Source: Burkholderiales bacterium
Lineage (GTDB): Bacteria; Pseudomonadota; Gammaproteobacteria; Burkholderiales; Usitatibacteraceae
Assembly (NCBI GenBank): GCA_026125445.1
Contig: JAHCLE010000007.1
Location: forward strand, 1-43,938
Length of the DNA: 43,938 bases
Reading direction: 5' to 3'
Shown here in pieces: positions 38,401 to 43,938 of this stretch; position 1 is the first letter of the stretch; every line of letters begins with the position of its first letter. Made by a program: the position numbers and the translations under genes. The notes under the pieces were generated by a model. It made no database searches and was not told where the DNA came from. It saw only the letters and a program-made list of their open reading frames with translations.

Positions 38401-38439
38401 CAGGGCGAAGAAGACCCCGACGGGAATTCGTGTCGTCAT
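35401..38439 (-). CDS. Membrane-anchored spermidine-synthase-like protein (transporter-like N-terminus fused to methyltransferase-fold domain)
   Basis: A 1012-residue fusion. Residues about 1-470 have around 12-14 membrane helices resembling an MFS or SpeE-associated membrane region (FTVSGFAGLIYESIWSHYL; GSTFPLMSAGIIRL; SAFCAGMTLPLATSVL). Residues about 510-770 form the Rossmann-like polyamine synthase fold: IGFGSGLSTHTLL, DSIEIEPAMIEGAKLF, IDDAKTFFSS, DLITSEPSNPWVSGVATLFS. The final about 240 residues are helical, possibly TPR-like. Proteins of this build are common and rarely tested; polyamine synthesis is not assured. It shares strand with the pilins but is separated from them by 300 bases. 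Confidence 0.85.
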   Translation of the reverse strand: MTTRIPVGVFFALFTVSGFAGLIYESIWSHYLKLFLGHAAYAQTLVLAIFMGGMALGSWLVSRFTGRIRDLLLGYALAELGIGLLALVFHGVFVSVTGWSFDTVIPALGSPTAVAAFKLGLASLLILPASVLLGSTFPLMSAGIIRLHPERSGSTLAWLYFTNSFGAAIGVLASGFVLIEKVGLPGTVLTAGILNVALALVVWALTKRIGPVEGASGAGAAPAPAASRLALGIGVLAFVTGGASFIYEIAWIRMLTMGLGASTHAFEVMLSAFILGMALGGLVLALRAPREGRDVLWLGAILVAKGILAVLALGAYGQTLDLIGWMMSALKPTEAGYALLNAAGLLSSMLVMLPSAFCAGMTLPLATSVLIRRAGGEAAIGRVYAANTAGCIAGTVFATHVGMELLGVKGLTGLGAAADIALGLAVAFAFAGPRPAVMAGAAAAVVAAVFSFAAFDLDHLKMASGVFRTGTFLDPQRAKVDFHEDGKTATISVTSVGTFRAIRTNGKPDAGIELGKDAKPSWDESTMMLIGVLPLAIKPDTKTVANIGFGSGLSTHTLLGGPGIELVDSIEIEPAMIEGAKLFAPLNTRAYTDPRSHLRIDDAKTFFSSHQSRYDLITSEPSNPWVSGVATLFSDEFYARIRTHLREGGLLVQWLQVYEIDFDLVGSILKALGRHFPDYVIYTSQPGDILVVASRDGPVPPLGDSVFAAPELRKSLAHVGYTSLPELALDRVASRRAIEAMVNRVRYPVNSDYFPVVDQNAAKARFLKLNAIDIADLSTTFVPFTALIDGDTRIRVDQLDHGKSVGSKRITDALVAATLVELFHTGRSAQAGRVDAVRRLELATVREGLDRCGIDPALWLDALEDILRIVTPVLRGPEVDRMIARSASSACARQLDAIDRERLMLYAAFHARDAKGMAELSGRLLASTERRWGRSDLATFVLAAMSSRIVLGDVEGARRVWLAHRGQIPASTVQQLYYRLVLSHLQLDAAADGEAAETSAGGRPSAQGEAHK

Positions 38440-38491
38440 GGAAACCTGCGGAAAGGGAATCGGTGGGCCGGCAGAGGCAAGTTCCGTGCCG

Positions 38492-40177
38492 CTAGCGCGG
38501 GGCGCCCGGGATCTTCGAGAGGTCCACCTCGTCGATCTGCTCGGGATCCAGGAACTCGCGGGCGTAGTCCAGGTACACCCGCTCCTTCACGAAGATGTCG
38601 AAGAGGTCCGGGTCGATGTGGCCGTTCTCCTTGAACTTGCCGAGGATGGCGAGCGACTCGGAGAGCGTCTTGCCGGGCTTGTACGGGCGGTCCTTGGCGG
38701 TGAGGGCCTCGAAGATGTCCGCGATGCCCATGATGCGGGCCTGGACGCTCATCTGCGAGCGCGTGAGGCCCTTGGGATAGCCCTTGCCGTCCATGCGCTC
38801 GTGGTGGCCTCCCGCGTACTCCGGCACGTTCACCAGGTGGCGCGGCCAGGGCAGCGCCTCGAGCATCTTGATCGTGGCGACGATGTGGTGGTTGATCACC
38901 TCGCGCTCCTGCGGGTTGAGCGTCCCGTAGGGGATGTTGAGGTTGGCCTCCTCGTCGCGCGAGAGGAAGCGCTCGGCAGCGCCCTTGGGCCCCGTCCAGG
39001 TGTACTGGGCGATGCGCGAGACCCGCGCCTGGTCCTCGGGGCTCATGCGCTCGCCGCCGATGTTGGTGCGGCGCAGGAACTCGCGATCGTCGTCGTACTG
39101 GCGGATCCTCGCCTGGAAGTCCTCGCGGGCGCGCTGCTCGGAGGAGGCGTCCTCGGCCTCCCGCGCCGCGAGAACGGCGCGCAGCATGGCGACCTCGGCC
39201 TCGCGCTTGAGGGCCTCGAAGCGCGTGTCCACCAGCCCGATGCGGTCGTAGATCGTCTGCAGCTTCGTGGCCTTGTCGACGACGTGAACGGGCGTGGTGA
39301 TCTTGCCGCAGTCGTGGAGGAGCCCCGCGATCTTGAGCTCGTAGCGGTCCTTGTCCGTCATGCGGAAGGCCGAGAGCGGACCCGCCGAGGCGCTGTTGGC
39401 CGCCTCGGCGAGCATCATCGTGAGGGTCGGCACGCGCTTGCAGTGCCCGCCCGTGTAGGGGCTCTTGTCGTCGATCGCGGTGTTGATGAGCTCGATCAGG
39501 GACTCGAACAGGACCTCTAGCTGCTGGATGAGGAGGCGGTTGGTGAGCGCGATGGCCGCCTGCGAGGCGAGCGACTCCGCGAGCCGCCGGTCCTCGTCGC
39601 TGAACACGGTGACCTCCCGGGTCGAGGCGTCGATCGCGTTGAGCAGCTGCAGCACGCCGATGATCTCCCCCTCGTGGTTCTTCATCGGGACCGTGAGGAA
39701 GGAGGTCGAGCGGTAGCCCGTGCGCTTGTCGAAGTTGCGCGTTCCCGAGAAGTCGAAGCCCTCCTCCGTGTACGCGTCCGCGATGTTCACCGTCCGGTCG
39801 TTGATCGCGACGTAGGCGGCGATCATCGTGAGGTTGGGGTTCCCGTCCTTGTCGTGCAGCGGGATGGGATAGAAGGGGATGGCGTTCCCCGAGGTCCCGC
39901 CCATCGAGATCGCGAGGCTGTCGTTCTTCATGATCTCGAAGTGCAGCTTGTCGTCCACCAGCCGGTAGAGCGTGCCCCCGTCGGCGCGCGTCAGGTTCTT
40001 GGCGGCGACGAGGATCGTCTCGAGCAGGCGGTCGATGTCGCGCTCCTGGGAGAGCGCGATCCCGATCGCGTTGAGGTACTCGAGCTTCGAGAGGACGTGC
40101 GTCTCGAGCGAGTGCTGCAGGTCGGCCAGCTTCGGCGCCGGATCCTCGGGAAGGGGGAGCCCGGCGGGGGAACTCAT
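38492..40177 (-). CDS. GAF and HD-GYP domain phosphodiesterase
   Basis: A 561-residue signalling protein predicted to hydrolyse cyclic di-GMP. Residues about 35-185 form a GAF sensor (ATRADGGTLYR-like region: LTRADGGTLYRLVDDKLHFE; SFLTVPMKNHEGEIIGVLQLLN). The catalytic half has HCKRVPTL, HD in LLHDCGKITTP, and the GYP signature HHERMDGKGYPKGL, then ADIFEALTAKDRPYKPGK. About 100 residues separate the HD and HHE blocks, longer than in compact HD-GYP proteins and rich in charged helix. The ATG overlaps the stop of the GAF-ATPase gene (ATGA), so the two are likely co-translated. Confidence 0.93.
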   Translation of the reverse strand: MSSPAGLPLPEDPAPKLADLQHSLETHVLSKLEYLNAIGIALSQERDIDRLLETILVAAKNLTRADGGTLYRLVDDKLHFEIMKNDSLAISMGGTSGNAIPFYPIPLHDKDGNPNLTMIAAYVAINDRTVNIADAYTEEGFDFSGTRNFDKRTGYRSTSFLTVPMKNHEGEIIGVLQLLNAIDASTREVTVFSDEDRRLAESLASQAAIALTNRLLIQQLEVLFESLIELINTAIDDKSPYTGGHCKRVPTLTMMLAEAANSASAGPLSAFRMTDKDRYELKIAGLLHDCGKITTPVHVVDKATKLQTIYDRIGLVDTRFEALKREAEVAMLRAVLAAREAEDASSEQRAREDFQARIRQYDDDREFLRRTNIGGERMSPEDQARVSRIAQYTWTGPKGAAERFLSRDEEANLNIPYGTLNPQEREVINHHIVATIKMLEALPWPRHLVNVPEYAGGHHERMDGKGYPKGLTRSQMSVQARIMGIADIFEALTAKDRPYKPGKTLSESLAILGKFKENGHIDPDLFDIFVKERVYLDYAREFLDPEQIDEVDLSKIPGAPR

Positions 40178-42564
40178 TTGATGCAGACCGCGCGCACCTG
40201 CTTCATGTCGGTGACGCCCTGGAGGACCTTCTCCATGCCGTCCATCTTCAGGGTGAGCATGCCGTCGGAAAGCGCCTGCGCGAAGAGCTGGGCCACGCGC
40301 GCGTGCTCCTGGATGAGCTTCTTCACCGGGTCGGTGCCGACCATGAGCTCGTGCAGGCCGACGCGGCCCTTGTAGCCGGAGCCGCCGCAGATGTCGCACC
40401 CCTTCGCCTTGTACATGACGAACTCGGGCTTGCCGAAGCCGTAGTCCTTCTGGAAGCGGTCGAACACGCCCTTGTAGCCGGCGTTCATGTCCTTCTTGAA
40501 TTCCTCGGTGTTCCTGAGCTCGTCGCAGTACTCGGTGATGAAGTGCTTCATCTCGTCCTGGCCGGGCGTGTAGGCCTCCTTGCACTTGCACAGGCGCTTG
40601 GCAAGGCGCTGCGCCAGGATCCCCAGCAGGGCGTCGGCGAAGTTGAAGGGGTCCATGCCCATGTCGAGCAGGCGGATGATCGACTCCGGGGCCGAGTTCG
40701 TGTGCAGGGTGGCGAACACCAGGTGGCCCGTGAGCGAGGCCTCGATGCCGATCGAGGTGGTGTCCTTGTCGCGCATCTCACCCACCATGATGATGTCGGG
40801 GTCCGCGCGCAGGAACGCCTTCATGGCCGTGGCGAAGGTGAATCCCGCCTTGGGGTTCACCTGGCACTGGCGCAGGCCCTTCTGCGTGATTTCGACCGGG
40901 TCCTCGGCCGTCCAGATCTTGGTGTCGACGGTGTTGAGGAAGCCCAGCACCGAGTGCAGCGTGGTCGTCTTGCCCGAGCCCGTCGGGCCGCAGACGAAGA
41001 AGAGCCCGTAGGGCTTGGACACGCAGGCCTTGAGCTTCTCGAGGTTCGTCGGCAGCACGCCCAGCTTGTCCAGGGGGATCGGCTCGCCGGCCGCGAGGAT
41101 CCGCATCACGACGTCCTCGACGCCGCCGGCGGTCGGGATGGTGGCCACGCGCAGCTCGATGTCCAGCGGCCCGAACTTCTTGAACTTGATCTTGCCGTCC
41201 TGGGGCTTCCTCTTCTCCGAGATGTCGAGGTCGCACATGATCTTCAGGCGCGTGACGAGCGCCTGCCGGTAGGAGGCCGGCACCTCGATGTAGTTGGAGA
41301 GCGAGCCGTCCTTGCGGAAGCGCACGCCCGTCTTGCCCTTGCCCGGAAGCGGCTCCACGTGGATGTCCGAGGCGCCCTGGTTGTAGGCGTCGACGATGAT
41401 CTTGTTCACGAGCTTCACCAGCTCGTTGTCGGCGGCCGCCGAGACGTCGTCCGCGCCGATCGAGCCGGCCTCCTCCTCGTCGTCCAGGTTCGACAGCAGG
41501 TCGCCGATCGACTCCGAGCTCATCCCGCTGTCCGTCGGCCCGCCGAAGTACAGCGTCAGCATCTGCGCGAAGTCCTTCGAGGTCGTGACCTTGTAGACGA
41601 TCTTGGCGCGCGGGAAGACGTTCTCCACCATCCGCGAGCTGCGCAGGCGCTCCGGGTCGGTGGCCGCCACGAGGATGCCCGCCTTGGAGTCCTCGAGCGG
41701 GATCCACTGGTTCTGCTCGCAGTACTCGCGCTTGAGGTTCTTCAGCAGGTCGATGGGCTTGATGCGGTCGCCCTTGTGCGGCTCGTACTCGACGCCGAAG
41801 AACTTGGCGAGCGCGGCGCCGATCGCCGGAAGCTTCACCTGGAACTCGTCGACCAGGATGTCCTCGACGCTCTTGTTCTTGCGCCTGGCGGCCTTGGTGG
41901 CGAGGTCCAGCTCGCCGGCCTGGATGATGCTGTCGATCACCAGGTACTCGAACTTCGAGGCGATCTGCCCCGGCATCTGCTGGCGCACGCGGAAGGCGAT
42001 GGCGAGCGTCTTGGCGAGCTCGATGACGCCCTCGTCGTGCAGCGAGCTGAAGGGCTGGCCCGAGAGGTTGTTGATGAGCTGCAGCACCCCCATGAGCTCC
42101 GTGCCCGACTCGCCCCCCAGGATCGGGGCGATGAGCATCTGCTTGGAGCGGTAGCCGGTGCGCTGGTCCACCGCCTTGAGGAAGGCGAGGTTCGGGGAGA
42201 ACTGCCTGAGCTCGGCGTCGTCGTAGACGTCCTTGATGTTCATGTGGCGCTTGTGCAGCGCGCAGAAGCCGGCGAGCGAGGACTCCGAGATCGGCAGCTT
42301 GATGTCCTTGAACGAGTTCAGGCCCGTCTTCACCTTCGAGACGATGGACTGGCCGTCCTCGCTCATGGTGTAGATCGTCATCCGGTCCGCCTCGAACAGC
42401 TGGCAGATGTCGCGAGAGACCTCGAGGATGATCTCGTCGACGTTGTTCGTGGAGTGGATCCGGTTCGTGACCGTCTGGATCTTCTTGGAGAAGGCCAGCT
42501 TGACGGCGACGTCCGCCGCTCCGGCCGAAGCCTGCGGCGCCTTGGGTTCGAGGACTGCGCTCAT
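40174..42564 (-). CDS. PilB/GspE-type ATPase with N-terminal GAF domain
   Basis: A 796-residue secretion/pilus ATPase. Residues about 30-190 are a GAF domain (LFEADRMTIYTMSEDGQSIVS; MLIAPILGGES; ELMGVLQLINN). A GspE/MshE-type N-terminal domain follows (about 200-345; KSVEDILVDEF). The ATPase core shows ASDIHVEP, Walker A GPTGSGKTT (about 525), DPVEITQKG, Walker B DPDIIMVGEMRD, the His box GHLVFATLHTN, and a four-Cys zinc element (CKC and CDIC). A ligand-sensing GAF on the motor suggests direct control of assembly. No pilC, pilM-Q or gsp genes are present nearby, so its machine is elsewhere. Confidence 0.93.
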   Translation of the reverse strand: MSAVLEPKAPQASAGAADVAVKLAFSKKIQTVTNRIHSTNNVDEIILEVSRDICQLFEADRMTIYTMSEDGQSIVSKVKTGLNSFKDIKLPISESSLAGFCALHKRHMNIKDVYDDAELRQFSPNLAFLKAVDQRTGYRSKQMLIAPILGGESGTELMGVLQLINNLSGQPFSSLHDEGVIELAKTLAIAFRVRQQMPGQIASKFEYLVIDSIIQAGELDLATKAARRKNKSVEDILVDEFQVKLPAIGAALAKFFGVEYEPHKGDRIKPIDLLKNLKREYCEQNQWIPLEDSKAGILVAATDPERLRSSRMVENVFPRAKIVYKVTTSKDFAQMLTLYFGGPTDSGMSSESIGDLLSNLDDEEEAGSIGADDVSAAADNELVKLVNKIIVDAYNQGASDIHVEPLPGKGKTGVRFRKDGSLSNYIEVPASYRQALVTRLKIMCDLDISEKRKPQDGKIKFKKFGPLDIELRVATIPTAGGVEDVVMRILAAGEPIPLDKLGVLPTNLEKLKACVSKPYGLFFVCGPTGSGKTTTLHSVLGFLNTVDTKIWTAEDPVEITQKGLRQCQVNPKAGFTFATAMKAFLRADPDIIMVGEMRDKDTTSIGIEASLTGHLVFATLHTNSAPESIIRLLDMGMDPFNFADALLGILAQRLAKRLCKCKEAYTPGQDEMKHFITEYCDELRNTEEFKKDMNAGYKGVFDRFQKDYGFGKPEFVMYKAKGCDICGGSGYKGRVGLHELMVGTDPVKKLIQEHARVAQLFAQALSDGMLTLKMDGMEKVLQGVTDMKQVRAVCIK

Positions 42565-42621
42565 GTGTGCACCTGCCGATCGTGTGTGGCTGCCCGTTGC
42601 GTATGTCGCGCCCCGCCGTGG

Positions 42622-43386
42622 CTAGAGCGTGAACTCCTGGTGGTTCTCCAGCATCCGCGGCCGCCAGCGGCCGGCCGCCTCGGAAATCTCCTTCATCGTG
42701 AGGGCCCCCTCGCCCGGCTTGAGGTGGGTGATGAACACCTCCGGCCGGGAGCGCATCCTCGCGAGCTCGCGGGCGAGCATGTCCGGGCAGAGGTGCTTGG
42801 AGGCCACCGCGATCTCGCGCTCCTTGTTCGAGAACGCCGTCTCGATGATCAGGTAGCGCAGGTTCGCGGCCTCGTTCACCGCCTTCCAGAGGCCCTCGTT
42901 GACCGTCGTGTCGCCCGAGTAGGCGAGGCTCGCCCGCCCGCTGTCGAGAAGATACCCCACTGCGGGCACCGTGTGGTTGGCCGGCAGCGCCGTCAGCCGG
43001 CGCCCGCCGATCTCCACCGTCTGGCCCACCGCGATCTCCCGGTAGACCATGAACGGGTTGTCGCCGTCGGGAATCTGCGTGAAGTCGGGCCAGACCTTCC
43101 AGTTGAAGAGGTGGGCGCGCAGGATGTCCAGGGTGTCCTTGATGCCGTAGACGACGATGGGACTGCCGCGCATCCAGCAGACGGTGTCCACCAGGAAGGG
43201 GATGCTCGCGACGTGGTCCAGGTGGGAGTGGCTCACGAAGATGTGGTCGATCTTCGCCAGGCTCTCCAGGGGCAGGTCGCCCACGCCGGTGCCCGCGTCG
43301 ACGAGGATGTCGTCGTCGACCAGGAACGCGGTCGTCCGCAGGCTCCCGCCGATGCCGCCGCTGCACCCCAGAACCCTGATGCGCAT
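42622..43386 (-). CDS. Metallo-beta-lactamase-fold hydrolase, class II cyclic-nucleotide phosphodiesterase-like
   Basis: A 254-residue protein starting MRIRVLGCSGGIGG at 43386; an upstream in-frame start at 43434 adds non-family residues. The metal motif HSHLDH is at 53-58, with further ligands in PANHTVPAVGYLL, YSGDTT (Asp) and ITHLKPGEG (His). The GCSGG start and THLK region resemble class II 3',5'-cyclic-nucleotide phosphodiesterases, so cAMP turnover is plausible but tRNase Z-like or other hydrolase roles cannot be excluded. It precedes the GAF-ATPase by 57 bases on the same strand. Confidence 0.88.
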   Translation of the reverse strand: MRIRVLGCSGGIGGSLRTTAFLVDDDILVDAGTGVGDLPLESLAKIDHIFVSHSHLDHVASIPFLVDTVCWMRGSPIVVYGIKDTLDILRAHLFNWKVWPDFTQIPDGDNPFMVYREIAVGQTVEIGGRRLTALPANHTVPAVGYLLDSGRASLAYSGDTTVNEGLWKAVNEAANLRYLIIETAFSNKEREIAVASKHLCPDMLARELARMRSRPEVFITHLKPGEGALTMKEISEAAGRWRPRMLENHQEFTL

Positions 43387-43556
43387 CTGTCCTGACCTCG
43401 GCCCGTGGACACGGGGTTGTTGCCGGCCCGCCACCGCGGCGCCGGCCGGGCTCTCAAGCCCGGGATCGGGCCATTATTGGCGAAAACCGCCGGCTCGGGT
43501 TGTGCGCGACGGCACATTCCGCCGGCCGATTCCAACGGCCCTCCCGGCCGGGACGG

Positions 43557-43938
43557 TCACGGCTTGAAGAAGAACTCCATCTTCACGCCGGCGATCTCGA
43601 TCATGTCGTGGTCGGCCAGGGGGTGGGCCGTGGCGCCCAGGGACGCCCCGTTCAGCGTGGGATAGCTGGCGCCCTCGACGTGGGTGATGAAATACCCGTT
43701 CGGACGCTTGGTGATGACCGCCACCTGCAGCCCGGGCTTGCCGATGGTCGTCAGGTTCTTCGTGAGGTCGAGCGTGCGCCCGGCGGCGGCCCCGGAGAGG
43801 ACCTGGATCGCGGCCTCCGGAAGCGGGCCGTGCTCCGCGTGCGGGGCGGCGGCGGGCGGCGGCGGCGGGGCGGGCTTGACCACCTCGGGCGCCATCGCCT
43901 TCATGTTCGTGACCGTGTCGCTGGACACCCGCTCGGCG
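43557..43938 (-). CDS. FHA-domain protein, 5' end outside the window
   Basis: The readable 127 codons hold a Pro/Ala linker (PAPPPPPAAAP) followed by an FHA domain (about 75 residues: AIQVLSGAAAGRTLDL, LTTIGKPGLQVAVI, HVEGASYPTLNG, LADHDMIEIAGVKMEFFF), a phosphothreonine-binding fold. A GTG at 43928 could be a start, but the frame remains open to the window edge (AERV...), so the gene probably extends further upstream. The usual FHA Arg-Ser/His set is only partly visible. It is on the same strand as the phosphodiesterase and ATPase; the 170 bases between (43387-43556) show no gene. Confidence 0.75.
   Translation of the reverse strand, partial: AERVSSDTVTNMKAMAPEVVKPAPPPPPAAAPHAEHGPLPEAAIQVLSGAAAGRTLDLTKNLTTIGKPGLQVAVITKRPNGYFITHVEGASYPTLNGASLGATAHPLADHDMIEIAGVKMEFFFKP

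Noticed and set aside
35407-38634. Long plus-strand ORFs opposite the spermidine-synthase-like and ATPase genes, over 1000 codons
   Set aside because: They are Arg/His/Gly/Glu-rich antisense shadows of high-GC coding sequence, with no domain or start support.

Overview
The window is about 44 kb of high-GC chromosomal DNA (many genes end in GC-rich codons). Gene content points to a betaproteobacterium: ffs-dnaX-ybaB-recR, pepA-holC-valS with divergent lptF, TfpZ-type pilin accessory protein, SoxXA and a selenoneine locus. No phage, plasmid, IS or CRISPR signature was seen. Genus assignment is not possible from sequence reading alone.

Layout. 1-3.5 kb: tail of an unknown gene, a DUF4126 membrane protein, then leftward recR, ybaB, dnaX and the 4.5S SRP RNA. 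3.5-9.6 kb: a selenium/sulfur-imidazole locus. senA (selenoneine synthase) and senB (selenosugar synthase) are head-to-head with start codons overlapping on one CATG; senC/selD (selenophosphate synthetase) follows senB. Convergent to them is a leftward operon made of a 35-residue Cys-containing small ORF, a Tat-exported transglutaminase-like protein, a TlpA-like thioredoxin and egtD (histidine methyltransferase supplying hercynine). Together EgtD, SenC, SenB and SenA make a complete predicted route from histidine and selenide to selenoneine. 9.7-13.2 kb: one giant iron-sulfur flavoprotein fusing GltD-like and PyrK-like parts.

13.2-24.3 kb: FKBP, cupin, tRNA-Ser(GGA), lptF without lptG, then pepA-holC-small protein-valS-MFS exporter-enoyl-CoA hydratase-SDR, tightly packed. 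23.4-25.6 kb: a rhodanese-ChrB fusion and ChrA chromate transporter. 25.6-28.8 kb: moaC and, divergently, a BepA-like M48 protease overlapping soxX and soxA, with no soxYZB in view. 28.9-32.1 kb: a MacA-MacB type export system.

32.1-43.9 kb is dominated by type IV pilus and second-messenger genes on the minus strand: a GAF-PilB/GspE ATPase overlapping a GAF-HD-GYP phosphodiesterase, preceded by a metallo-beta-lactamase-fold cyclic-nucleotide phosphodiesterase-like protein and an FHA protein that runs off the edge; a 1012-residue membrane spermidine-synthase-like protein; three tandem, nearly identical pilin genes, each with its own -24/-12 (sigma-54-like) promoter at the same spacing and its own near-identical terminator; and a TfpZ-like pilin accessory protein.

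The most notable items are the sen/egt locus with its overlapping divergent starts and unexplained small Cys ORF, the triplicated sigma-54 pilin units, the GAF-ATPase/HD-GYP cassette, and the orphan SoxXA pair coupled to a protease.
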